A stretch of 64,000 bases of DNA from NCBI RefSeq assembly GCF_030286555.1, contig NZ_JASVWF010000008.1, positions 1 to 64,000 on the forward strand, read 5' to 3'. The translations under genes and the position numbers were made by a program. The stretch is from Actinomycetospora termitidis (GTDB lineage Bacteria > Actinomycetota > Actinomycetes > Mycobacteriales > Pseudonocardiaceae). Under the pieces are notes generated by a model. The model was not told where the DNA came from and did no database searches. It saw only the letters and a program-made list of their open reading frames with translations. Every line of letters starts with the position of its first letter. Position 1 is the stretch's first letter. Positions 33,226 through 40,859 of the stretch are shown in pieces.

Positions 33226-33638
33226 GCACCGCGACCTTCTCCGGCATCGCCCACGTCGCGCTGGTCGTGCGGGACATGACGACCAGCGTGCATTTCTACG
33301 AGGACGTACTCGGTTTCGAGCGCGTCGGTGAGGTCACCGAGGGGCCGCCGTCCGAGGGTCACCCCCGCTGGTTGATGCGTCATCCCGGAAGCGGGATGAC
33401 GCTGGGCATCCACGAGCCCCACCGACGCAGCGGGGACCGGTTCGACCCGCAACGGACGGGGCTCGACCACCTCGCGGTGACCGTCCCGGACCGGGCCACG
33501 CTGGACGCCTGGTCGACGCGACTGGACGAGCACGACGTCGAGCACTCCCCGACCCGCGACGCGGGCTACGCCGAGTTCGTGTCGTTCTGCGACCCGGACG
33601 GCATCGCCTGGGAGATCTGGCTGCCTACAGGGGACTGA
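33222..33638 (+). CDS. VOC superfamily protein (glyoxalase/dioxygenase-like)
   Basis: A 138-residue protein with two beta-alpha-beta-beta-beta modules: GIAHVALVVRDMTTSVHFYE, DVLGFERVGEV, LDHLAVTVPDRATLDAWSTR, FVSFCDPDGIAWEIWLPTG. Candidate metal ligands are the His in AHVALV, the His in LDHLAV and the Glu in WEIW, placed as in glyoxalase I-like proteins. GTG at 33222 overlaps the dehydrogenase stop. Substrate unknown; the operon suggests aldehyde or 2-oxo acid chemistry. Confidence 0.85.
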   Translation: MSTATFSGIAHVALVVRDMTTSVHFYEDVLGFERVGEVTEGPPSEGHPRWLMRHPGSGMTLGIHEPHRRSGDRFDPQRTGLDHLAVTVPDRATLDAWSTRLDEHDVEHSPTRDAGYAEFVSFCDPDGIAWEIWLPTGD

Positions 33639-33826
33639 CGGCGGCGACAGCATCCGGGCACTCGCGGGACGACCGTTCCCGCGTCGCTCACCCGAGGTGG
33701 CTCCACCCGTCCGAGGCGAGGTGCGAGTTGCCGCGCCGTGGCACGGCATACGCGACGACCACCAGTGAGTCGAGTCAGCCGAGCGGGCTTCCCGTCTCGG
33801 GCGAGGATCGACGGGCAGGAGTGCAG

Positions 33827-34573
33827 GTGAACGAGCGGGTGTGTCTGATCACCGGAGCGAGCCGGGGCATCGGAGCGGCGACGGCGCGCGAACTCGCGGC
33901 GCGCGGTCACGCCGTGGTGGTCAACCACCGCGACAGCGCGACCGCGGCCGAGGCTGTCGCCCACGACGTGCGGGCGGCCGGTGGGGACGCCCTGGTGGTG
34001 CAGGGCGACGTGACCGACCCGGCCGACGTGACGCGAGTGGTCGAGGCGGCCCGCGAGCGCTGGGGCCGGCTCGACGTTCTGGTGCACAACGCCATGACCC
34101 CGTTCCCGGTCACCTCGTTCGCCGACCTCGACTGGGAGCAGCTCTCGGCGAAACTCGACCAGGAGATGCACGCGGCACACCTGCTCACCAAGGCCGTGCT
34201 GCCCGGGATGATCGACCGCCGGCGGGGACGGCTGATCTACCTGTCCACCGGCCTGTCCCGACGTCCCCGGGATGGGATGATCGCCCTCGGGGTTGCCAAG
34301 GCCGCCCTGGACTCCTTCGTGCGCTACGTCGCCGCTGAGGTGGCACCGCACAACATCACGGCCAACGTCGTCGCCCCGTCCACGGTGGAGGACACCGCCG
34401 TGAGCGACCGACTCCCCGAGGAGCTCAGGTCGCAGCTCGCTGATGCGACCCCGATGCGCCGGCTCGCCCGACCCGAGGACGTCGCCCGCGCGGTGGCGCA
34501 CTTCGCCGGCGACGACGCCGCGTTCACCACCGGCAGCTGGGCGCCAGTCAACGGCGGCCTGATCATGCCCTGA
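33827..34573 (+). CDS. SDR family oxidoreductase lacking the catalytic tyrosine
   Basis: A 248-residue short-chain dehydrogenase. GTG at 33827 is chosen because AGGAG sits 5 bases upstream. The cofactor motif is VCLITGASRGIGAATARELA, followed by GDVTDPADV and the VHNAMT loop (in place of the usual NNAG). The active-site region reads LIYLSTGLSRRPRDGMIALG then VAKAALDSFVRYVA: the Ser and Lys are present, but the position of the catalytic Tyr in YxxxK is Leu. The end is FTTGSWAPVNGGLIM. It may be a non-catalytic homologue or use another proton donor. The last gene before repeat copy C. Confidence 0.85.
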   Translation: MNERVCLITGASRGIGAATARELAARGHAVVVNHRDSATAAEAVAHDVRAAGGDALVVQGDVTDPADVTRVVEAARERWGRLDVLVHNAMTPFPVTSFADLDWEQLSAKLDQEMHAAHLLTKAVLPGMIDRRRGRLIYLSTGLSRRPRDGMIALGVAKAALDSFVRYVAAEVAPHNITANVVAPSTVEDTAVSDRLPEELRSQLADATPMRRLARPEDVARAVAHFAGDDAAFTTGSWAPVNGGLIMP

Positions 34574-34704
34574 ATCCGCAGGCGGGCCGGACAGCCGCTC
34601 CTCTCGCCGGGCGGCGGGTGCTGTCGTGCCATCCGTATCGCCCGGCCAGGGCTGGAACGACGTCAGCCTTCGACACCCGACCCTGACTGACGAGGCCCGC
34701 TTTC

Positions 34705-34867
34705 GGTACCGCTTACGTCACACCCACGGCCGTCTACGGGCACCCATGGCACAAGATCGCTATCTCTTGATCATGTCGCTGAGCAGCACAGATGCAGACA
34801 GCAAGCCACCACAGCCGACGTGAACCTTGTCCACTGGGTTCGGGGTTCGAGTCCCTGACGGCGCACC
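34705..34867 (+). repeat. Dispersed repeat copy C with tRNA-like 3' end
   Basis: Full-length copy: GGTACCGCTTACGTCACAC, CACAAGATCGCT, TGTCGCTGAGCAGCACAGAT, then CCGACGTGAACCTTGTCCAC and the T-arm/acceptor tail (TTCGAGT loop, CCCTG, ACGGCGC, ACC). It fills most of the 521-base gap between the SDR and Nudix genes. The rest of the gap holds only the hairpin that follows. Confidence 0.85.
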
Positions 34868-34876
34868 CTTCGTGGA

Positions 34877-34901
34877 GGCCCTGACCGGATCGGTCGGGGC
34901 C
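34877..34901 (+). terminator. Hairpin after repeat copy C
   Basis: GGCCCTGACC, loop of 5, GGTCGGGGCC: a 10-bp stem with one G-T pair, followed by TTCGTCGTG. The same hairpin follows copy D at 44007, as if a tRNA-like transcript once ended here. Confidence 0.65.
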
Positions 34902-35094
34902 TTCGTCGTGTGCGGCCAGCCCAGGGCTTCTCCCTCCGACTTCAGCGGCATCGCGACCCCCTATAGGCACTTCTTGCCACTGACATCCGGTGCGAGCCCT
35001 GCCTGACGACCCGCGCAGCGTCTGCTGTCAGCTTCTGCAGCTTCGACCGCGGTCCGAAAGGGCGGCACGCCCCCGCAGTGGTAGGTCTATTGGC

Positions 35095-35562
35095 GTGCCC
35101 AAGACCGACTACTACGACGATCCCGACGCCCCGGCGACCAACAGCCTCGTGGTGGCAGTCGCCGTCGTGGTCGTCGACGAGCAGGGCCGAGTGCTCATGA
35201 TCGAGCGCACCGACAACGGCACGGGGGCGCTGCCGGGCGGCGCGCAGGAGCTCGGCGAGTCCGTCCGCGAGGCCGCCGTCCGCGAGACCCGCGAGGAGAC
35301 CGGGCTCGAGATCGAGGTCTCCGGCGTGGTCGGCATCTACTCGGATCCCCGGCACGTCATCGCCTACGACGACGGCGAGGTCCGGCAGGGGTTCACGATC
35401 TGCCTGCGTGCCCGGGCAGAGGCGGGCACCCCGCGGTCGAGCAGCGAAAGCCGAACCGTCCGATGGGTGAACGCGGCAGAGCTGGAGCAGCTCCCGATCG
35501 ACGGGCGCATGCGACGGCGAATAGACGACGGCGTGCGCGACGCCCCTCCCCACGTCGACTAG
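35095..35562 (+). CDS. Nudix hydrolase
   Basis: A 155-residue Nudix protein. The Nudix box is complete: GGAQELGESVREAAVRETRE then ETGLE (G-x5-E-x7-RE-x2-EE-x-G). The fold starts with NSLVVAVAVVVVDEQGRVLM and ends VRWVNAAELEQLPIDGRMRR. It hydrolyses a nucleoside diphosphate linked to another moiety; the substrate cannot be read from sequence. GTG at 35095 has no clear ribosome site but a TAGGTCTAT element lies just upstream, consistent with a leaderless transcript. Its stop overlaps the convergent HD gene by 4 bases. Confidence 0.9.
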   Translation: MPKTDYYDDPDAPATNSLVVAVAVVVVDEQGRVLMIERTDNGTGALPGGAQELGESVREAAVRETREETGLEIEVSGVVGIYSDPRHVIAYDDGEVRQGFTICLRARAEAGTPRSSSESRTVRWVNAAELEQLPIDGRMRRRIDDGVRDAPPHVD

Positions 35563-36130
35563 GTCGGGATGCCCGCGGTCGACATCCTCTCGAGGGTTCG
35601 GTCGACCGCGGCCCGCAGCTCGGGTCCGACTCGGTCGAGGAACCTCGTGACCACGTTCCCCCGGGCCATACCGACGACGAATCTCAGCCCACCGCTCATC
35701 AGCGGTGAGGCGCTGTCCCTGCGGTCCCGTCGGAGTACCAGAGCGCGTCGCGGGTCGGGCTGGCCTCGTCGGTGTAATCCTCGACGCCGTCGATCTGGCG
35801 TAGCTCCGCCTCGACGACAGCGCCGGAGTGGCGCGCGACGAGCGCGACCATTCGGTCCCAATAGTCCACACCTGCAAGGAAGCGAGCGCCGTCGAGCGGG
35901 TAGAACCGCTCGGGGGCGATCGTCGGGGCGTAGCCGATGTCGTGCAGGATCGCCGCGACGCGCAGGTCCTCGGCGTCGACGTCCTCGATGTCGCCAAGCC
36001 GGGAGGCCTGGTCGGCGACCGCCTGGACGTGTCGCCAACGGTCGGGCAATGGTTCCGCGAGCAACGACTCGGACAGCGCGAATGGGTCATCGAACTCGAC
36101 CGTCGGGTCAGGCTAGTGAGCAGCGTCGAC
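35559..36130 (-). pseudogene. HD-domain phosphohydrolase, two frameshifts
   Basis: Reading down the minus strand, one frame gives LAEPLPDRWRHVQAVADQA, RVAAILHDIGYAPTI with the HD motif, and EDYTDEASPTRDALWYSD. After that the family-like sequence continues in a second frame (GPQGQRLTADERWAEIRRRY) and then a third (NVVTRFLDRVGPELRAAVDR), ending at 35559. No proper start codon is in frame before LAEPL except TTG at 36064, and a TAG blocks the frame further up, so the 5' end may also be damaged. HD proteins of this type hydrolyse (p)ppGpp- or nucleotide-like phosphates. Either a decayed gene or several sequencing indels. Confidence 0.65.
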
Positions 36131-36283
36131 AACTCGCACTGGGTGCCGGTGGCCGGCCCGGCGGAGAGCCGGCCGGCCAGGAGCTCGATCAGAATGGCTC
36201 CTCCTGCCCGCCGTCGCCCATCGACACCTCGGCCCGGGAGTCGCGTCCAGCGTCCGGCCGATCCGTTCAGGCCGGTCGCCGGC

Positions 36284-37648
36284 TCACCGGCGGTACGTGC
36301 CTGCGGTGTGGGTCTCCGGGATGCGGCTGATGCCGAACAGCTTCTCCCGGAAGGTGCCCGGGGCGTACTCGGTCTTGTACCGACCGCGTTCCTGCAGGAT
36401 CGGGACGACGAGATCGATGAACTTCTCGTAGGTCTCGTGGGCGACGATCCGGGCGATGTTGAACCCGTCGAGGTCGGTCTCGTCCATCCACCGGATCAGC
36501 TCGTCGGCGACGTGGGTGGGGCTGCCGACCAGCGCCATGTTGGTGCCGCAGAGCGCCTTCTCCTCGAGCACCTGGCGGAGGGTCCACGCGTTGTTGCGGG
36601 TGAACATCTCCATGGCCGAGCGGTTGGCGTCGTTCTCCGCGTAGACGATCGGCTCGTCGAGGGGGTACTGCGACAGGTCGATGCCCATGATCCCGGACAT
36701 GGTGGAGAGCAGGCCCTCGAGGCTGGACCAGCGCAGGTAGTCGTCGTAGGTGGCGCGAGCGAGCTCGTCGGTCTCGTCGACGAACACCGAGACCCCGGCG
36801 AAGAACTTGACCGAGTCGCGCGAGCGCCCGACGGCCTCGAGCTCCTTGGTCATCGTCGCGATCTTGTCCCGCACGATCTCGATCGTCGTGCCGTTGAGGT
36901 AGATGCCCTCGGCGTGGGTGGCGGCGAAGAGCCGACCGCGCGACGAGCCGCCGGCCTGGAAGAGCAGCGGGGTGCGCTGGGGGGAGGGCTCGGTGGCGTG
37001 GATGGCGTGGAAGCGGTGGAACTCGCCCTCGAGGTCGATCCGCTCGATCTTCGACGGGTCCGCGTAGACACGCGTCTCCTTGTCCTTCACGAGCGCGCCC
37101 TCGCCCCAGCTCTGCTCCCAGAGCCGGTAGACGCCCTCGAGGAACTCGTCGGCCATGTCGTAGCGGCGGTCGTGCGGGATGAGCCCGTCGAGCCCCATGG
37201 CCCGCGCGCCGCTCTCCAGGTAGCTCGTGACGATGTTCCAGCCGATCCGGCCATCGGCCATATGGTCGAGCGTGGAGAGGCGCCGGGCGAAGCTGTACGG
37301 GCGCTCGTACGTGGCACTGCCGGTCATGGTGAAGCAGAGGTTGCTGGTGGCGCCGGCCATCCCGGCCAGCAGCACGCTCGGGTCGAGGCTCGGAGCCTGC
37401 GAGCCGTTCCGCAGCGCCCCGTCGGCGTTGCCGCGGAACACGTCCGGGAACCCGTAGACGTCGGCCAGGAAGAGGTTGTCGAACAGGCCGCGCTCGAGCA
37501 GCTGCGCGTACTCGGTCCAGTAGGAGAGCTTCGTGTAGTCCACTGCGCGGTCGCGCGGGTGCGCCCAGAGCCCGAACGACTGGAAGCTGGGGTTGCCCTG
37601 CTCCAGTGCGTTGAAGCGGATCTCCTTCGCGGTGCCCCTGTCGGCCAT
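36284..37648 (-). CDS. FMNH2-dependent monooxygenase, NtaA/SnaA/DszA type
   Basis: A 454-residue luciferase-like TIM-barrel monooxygenase. Landmarks are WTEYAQLLERGLFDNLFLAD, the long loop with DVYGFPDVFRGNADGALRNG, GRIGWNIVTSYLESGARAMG, RYDMADEFLEGVYRLWEQSW, and TPLLFQAGGSSRGRLFAATH. These are hallmarks of the nitrilotriacetate monooxygenase/dibenzothiophene-sulfone group, which needs reduced FMN from a separate reductase. No flavin reductase is encoded nearby. The substrate, an amine, sulfone or hydrocarbon, cannot be deduced. It diverges from the YciI operon with a palindrome in between. Confidence 0.9.
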   Translation of the reverse strand: MADRGTAKEIRFNALEQGNPSFQSFGLWAHPRDRAVDYTKLSYWTEYAQLLERGLFDNLFLADVYGFPDVFRGNADGALRNGSQAPSLDPSVLLAGMAGATSNLCFTMTGSATYERPYSFARRLSTLDHMADGRIGWNIVTSYLESGARAMGLDGLIPHDRRYDMADEFLEGVYRLWEQSWGEGALVKDKETRVYADPSKIERIDLEGEFHRFHAIHATEPSPQRTPLLFQAGGSSRGRLFAATHAEGIYLNGTTIEIVRDKIATMTKELEAVGRSRDSVKFFAGVSVFVDETDELARATYDDYLRWSSLEGLLSTMSGIMGIDLSQYPLDEPIVYAENDANRSAMEMFTRNNAWTLRQVLEEKALCGTNMALVGSPTHVADELIRWMDETDLDGFNIARIVAHETYEKFIDLVVPILQERGRYKTEYAPGTFREKLFGISRIPETHTAGTYRR

Positions 37649-37707
37649 GCCATTCCTCCTCGCGACGCTGCGACGCGCCTCACCGTATCTCGCTTGGTGA
37701 CCGTAAC

Positions 37708-37728
37708 TCCTACGTGGTGGTCGTAGGA
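37708..37728. promoter_or_regulatory. Palindrome between the monooxygenase and YciI operons
   Basis: TCCTACG-N7-CGTAGGA, a perfect 7-bp dyad in the 121-base divergent intergenic region. It could be the operator of the IclR-type regulator at 39973 or of an unlinked protein. Confidence 0.6.
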
Positions 37729-37769
37729 AGTGGCAGAAGGTCTGGACTCGGAGGCGTACCTCCCCGAAG

Positions 37770-38069
37770 ATGCCTCCCGTGTTCGTGTGCCTACTGAGCT
37801 ATCACCAGGAGATCGACCGGGAGAGCGCGCTCTTCGCCGCGCACCGCGGGTTCGTGGAGCAGCAGATCGCCGACGGGCGGTTCCTCTGCTCCGGTCCGCG
37901 CGTCGGTGTCCGTGGCGGGCTGGTGGTGGCCTACGGCGACGACGAGGCCGAGGCCCGCGCCCTGTTCGATCGGGACCCGTTCGTGGTGGAGGGCGTCGCC
38001 GGATACGAGCTCCACCAGTTCCGCGTCGGCCTGGCCGACCCCGCGAGCCACCTCACGGCGGCGTCGTGA
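37770..38069 (+). CDS. YciI family protein
   Basis: A 99-residue YciI-like protein of the dimeric alpha-beta barrel fold. It has FVCLLSYHQEIDRESALFAA, HRGFVEQQIADGRFLCSGPR and EARALFDRDPFVVEGVAGYE. YciI proteins include small dehydrochlorinases and muconolactone-isomerase-like enzymes; most have no known reaction. The stop overlaps the following GTG (GTGA). As first gene of a three-gene operon facing away from the flavin monooxygenase, it may act on that enzyme's product. Confidence 0.85.
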   Translation: MPPVFVCLLSYHQEIDRESALFAAHRGFVEQQIADGRFLCSGPRVGVRGGLVVAYGDDEAEARALFDRDPFVVEGVAGYELHQFRVGLADPASHLTAAS

Positions 38070-39139
38070 GCGCGCCGGTGCTCATGGTGAGCAGCCAGTT
38101 CGCCCAGCACCTCGACTTCTTCGACACCGCGTCGTTCGAGCATCTCGCCCGTGTCGAGGGCCTGCTCGCCCAGCCGCACGAGATGGCGTGGGACGACGGG
38201 CGGCGCCTCGCGTACCTGACCCACACCTACCGGGCGGGCGCGTACGGCGAGGGCAAGCCGAAGGCCCACGAGCTCTCGGTCGTCGACCCCGACGCGCGCG
38301 CGGTCGTCGACGTCATCGACATCGCCCCCTACCTCGCCCCGCACGACGTCGAGTTCGACCCGGTCGCCGACCGCATCTACACGGGTGTCGAACTCGAGGA
38401 CGGCCGCAACGGCATCGTCGTCATCGACGCCGCCCGCCGGGAGGTCGTCGGCAACATCCCCCTCGATGCACCCAACGCCCACTGGCTGTGCCTCACTCCC
38501 GACGGCGCCAGGGCGTACGTGGCGCACAAGGAGGCGCCGGTGATCTCCGTGGTGGACCTGCGCGCCGGCCGCCAGGTCGCGGAGATCCCCTCGCCCGGCG
38601 GCGCGGAGGAGATCGACTGCTCCCCCGACGGCCGGTTCGTCTACGCCGCGACCCCGATGATGTCGCTGACGGTCAACGTCTCGCAGGGCCGCCTGACCAA
38701 GCGCACGCCCCCGCCCGGCACGCCGACCCCGCGACTCCTGAAGATCGACACGGAGCGGGAGGAGGTCGTGGGGCGCTTCGAGACCCACGAGTACCTCTCC
38801 GCGCTCCGGGTGGCCCCCGACGGCCGCGTCCTGGTGACCGAGTTCTGGTTCCCGGCCCCGGACGCGGTGACGCCCGGCCCCGTGCCGGGCCGCCTCGACG
38901 TCGTCGATCCGGAGACGATGACGCTGTCGGCCGCGATCGAGCTGGACGAGCTCCCCTTCACGGTGCGGGTGTCGCCGGATTCGACGACGGCCTACGTCGC
39001 GAACCTCAAGACCGGGTCCGTCAGCGTCGTCGACCTCGTGGAGAACACGGTGCGCGCCCGCCTGGACAACAACATCGGGCCGGCCTTCGGCGGGTCGCAC
39101 GGGATGTGTCTGGTCCCCGCGGGCGAGGCGGGCCGATGA
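38066..39139 (+). CDS. YncE-like beta-propeller protein (YVTN repeats)
   Basis: A 357-residue protein built of repeats of the YVTN type: HELSVVDPDARAVVDVIDIA, NGIVVIDAARREVVGNIPLD, PVISVVDLRAGRQVAEIPSP, FTVRVSPDSTTAYVANLKTG and SVSVVDLVENTVRARLDNN. It predicts a seven-bladed propeller. There is no signal peptide, so it is cytoplasmic. Propellers of this kind can be lactonases, hydrolases or binding modules; no catalytic motif stands out. It is translationally coupled to YciI upstream and to the TIM-barrel gene downstream (ATGA). Role in the cluster unknown. Confidence 0.8.
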   Translation: MSAPVLMVSSQFAQHLDFFDTASFEHLARVEGLLAQPHEMAWDDGRRLAYLTHTYRAGAYGEGKPKAHELSVVDPDARAVVDVIDIAPYLAPHDVEFDPVADRIYTGVELEDGRNGIVVIDAARREVVGNIPLDAPNAHWLCLTPDGARAYVAHKEAPVISVVDLRAGRQVAEIPSPGGAEEIDCSPDGRFVYAATPMMSLTVNVSQGRLTKRTPPPGTPTPRLLKIDTEREEVVGRFETHEYLSALRVAPDGRVLVTEFWFPAPDAVTPGPVPGRLDVVDPETMTLSAAIELDELPFTVRVSPDSTTAYVANLKTGSVSVVDLVENTVRARLDNNIGPAFGGSHGMCLVPAGEAGR

Positions 39140-39966
39140 GCCTGCTCGCCGGGCACGACCTCGTGGCCAGCTACTTCACCCTCACCGGCGCCCACCTGAG
39201 CCGACCTCCGCGGCACGACCTCGCCGCCCGGGCCACGGCGGCCGCGGCGGCCGGGTTCACGGGGCTCGCCCTCGCCCCGGCCGAGCTCCCCGCGGACGGC
39301 GATCCGTCCGCGGTGGTCGCGGCCGTGGCGTCGGCGGGCCTCGCCGTACCCGAGCTCGAGCCGCTGCGCGGGTGGGACTCCGGGGACCACGGCCAGGAGG
39401 CGGCGGTCTTCGCGCTCGCCGACGCGTTCGGGTCGCGGCAGGTCACGACGATCCGCCTCGTCGGCGACGAGGTCCCCGACGACCTGCTCGCCGAGCGCTT
39501 CGCCGGCCTGGCCGCCCGCGCCGCCGAGCACGGCCTCACCGTCGGCCTCGAACCACGCGCGCACTCGCCGATGGCGACACCCGACGAAGCGGCGGCGCTC
39601 ATCGTCGCGTCGGGCGCCGCGAACGCCGGGATCGTCCTGGACGCCTACCACGTGCACCGCGCCGGTGTGGGGCTCGACGACCTCGCCCGGGTCACGGACC
39701 GCATCGCGAGCATCCAGCTCAACGACATGCTCGCGGTCCCGCGCGAGGACCCAGCGCAGGACGCACTCGAGTACCGCCTCGTCCCGGGCGCGGGCGTCAT
39801 CGACCTCACCGGCTGGCTGGCCGGACTCGACGGCCTGGGCGTCCGGGCGCCGCTCGCCGTGGAGGCGCTGTCCCGCGAGCTCAACGACCTCCCGGTCCAC
39901 GAGGCCGCCCACCGGGCCGCCGAGGGAGCCCGGTCGGCCCTCGCCGCGGCGCGCCGCCCCGTCTGA
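39136..39966 (+). CDS. Sugar phosphate isomerase/epimerase-like TIM-barrel protein
   Basis: A 276-residue AP endonuclease 2-type TIM barrel. It has ARATAAAAAGFTGLALAPAE, FGSRQVTTIRLVGDEVPDD, EHGLTVGLEPRAHSPMATPD with a metal-binding Glu, NAGIVLDAYHVHRAGVGLDD with Asp and His, and RIASIQLNDMLAVPRED. The ligand residues expected of the xylose-isomerase-like fold are in place. The family isomerises or dehydrates sugars and sugar-like acids. It ends the YciI-propeller operon and converges on the IclR gene 6 bases away. Confidence 0.85.
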   Translation: MSLLAGHDLVASYFTLTGAHLSRPPRHDLAARATAAAAAGFTGLALAPAELPADGDPSAVVAAVASAGLAVPELEPLRGWDSGDHGQEAAVFALADAFGSRQVTTIRLVGDEVPDDLLAERFAGLAARAAEHGLTVGLEPRAHSPMATPDEAAALIVASGAANAGIVLDAYHVHRAGVGLDDLARVTDRIASIQLNDMLAVPREDPAQDALEYRLVPGAGVIDLTGWLAGLDGLGVRAPLAVEALSRELNDLPVHEAAHRAAEGARSALAAARRPV

Positions 39967-39972
39967 GCCCGC

Positions 39973-40695
39973 TCAGCCGGTCCCCAGCCACGGCGCGATC
40001 CGGGCCGCGGCGTCCTCGAGGTCGGGCAACAGCTTCCCGACGGCGGCCTCGGGCAGCCGGGTGGTGGGCCCGGACAGGGTCAGCGCCGCGACCAGCTCGT
40101 TCCCGGCGCGTACCGGGACCGCGACCCCGGTCACCCCGGCGACCAGACCGTCGCTCTGCACCGACCACCCACGTCCGGCGGTCTGCTCCAGGCGCGCGAG
40201 CAGGTCGACCCGGGAACCGACACCGCGGCCGGCCCGGTCGATCAGCGCCGTCTGCTCGGCGGGCGGGAGATCCGCCATGAGCACGTCGCCCGTCGCCGTA
40301 CCGACCATGGGGATGGCGTCGCCGACCGGCACCACCCGGCGCAGCTCCTGGCGGCTGTCGGCCGAGGCGATGCAGACGCGGTTGTCACCACGCCGCACGT
40401 TCAGCGACGCCGTCTCCCCCGTCCGGTCCCGCAACTCGCCGAGCGCCCGGTGCACCACGGCCATGGGCTCCCCGCCCTCCCGGGCACGACGCACCAACCG
40501 GAACATCCGCGCCCCGAGCAGGTAGGACCCCTCGTCGGTCCGGTCGAGCATCCGCTCGTCGGCGAGCTCACGCATGATCCGCGAGACCGTCGACAGCGAC
40601 AGCTCGATGTCCTCACTGACCCGCGCCGCCGTGGCGGGGGTCGGCGAGGCGGCGACGCTCTCGAGGATGGCGACCACCCGCTGCATCGACCTCAC
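39973..40695 (-). CDS. IclR family transcriptional regulator
   Basis: A 240-residue IclR protein. The wHTH is MQRVVAILESVAASPTPATA, LSLSTVSRIMRELADERMLD and GSYLLGARMFRLVRRAR; the effector domain has GETASLNVRRGDNRVCIASA, PMVGTATGDVLMADL and GWSVQSDGLVAGVTGVAVPV. GTG at 40695 lies behind GGAGGAGGGGG. It diverges from the CoA-transferase operon, whose promoter and dyad are at 40770-40837, and it is convergent with the TIM-barrel gene. It likely controls the CoA-transferase operon and perhaps the YciI operon. Confidence 0.9.
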   Translation of the reverse strand: MRSMQRVVAILESVAASPTPATAARVSEDIELSLSTVSRIMRELADERMLDRTDEGSYLLGARMFRLVRRAREGGEPMAVVHRALGELRDRTGETASLNVRRGDNRVCIASADSRQELRRVVPVGDAIPMVGTATGDVLMADLPPAEQTALIDRAGRGVGSRVDLLARLEQTAGRGWSVQSDGLVAGVTGVAVPVRAGNELVAALTLSGPTTRLPEAAVGKLLPDLEDAAARIAPWLGTG

Positions 40696-40769
40696 GGATC
40701 TCCCCCTCCTCCGTCAGCGCGTCCCACGGCACCGGTGATCGTACGAGTTCCCCGCACGGCTCCGGAGGG

Positions 40770-40837
40770 TTGACGCGCGTCGGTGCCGCTCCTTACGGTC
40801 ATCTCATCAGATGCACTGCACGCTCACCCAGTGAGCG
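40770..40837 (+). promoter_or_regulatory. Sigma-70-type promoter and IclR operator candidate
   Basis: TTGACG (40770-40775), an 18-base spacer and TACGGT (40794-40799) form a good promoter. Downstream of the predicted start lies CGCTCAC-CCA-GTGAGCG (40821-40837), a perfect 7-bp dyad positioned to block transcription, 23 bases before the GTG of the CoA-transferase gene. Confidence 0.7.
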
Positions 40838-40859
40838 CTGCGACATTCGGGAGGGACAC

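Noticed and set aside
34942-36132. A 396-aa minus-strand ORF spanning the Nudix gene
   Set aside because: Only a small segment (GPQGQRLTADERWAEIRRRY) is real, as part of the frameshifted HD gene; the remainder is antisense to Nudix or out of frame.
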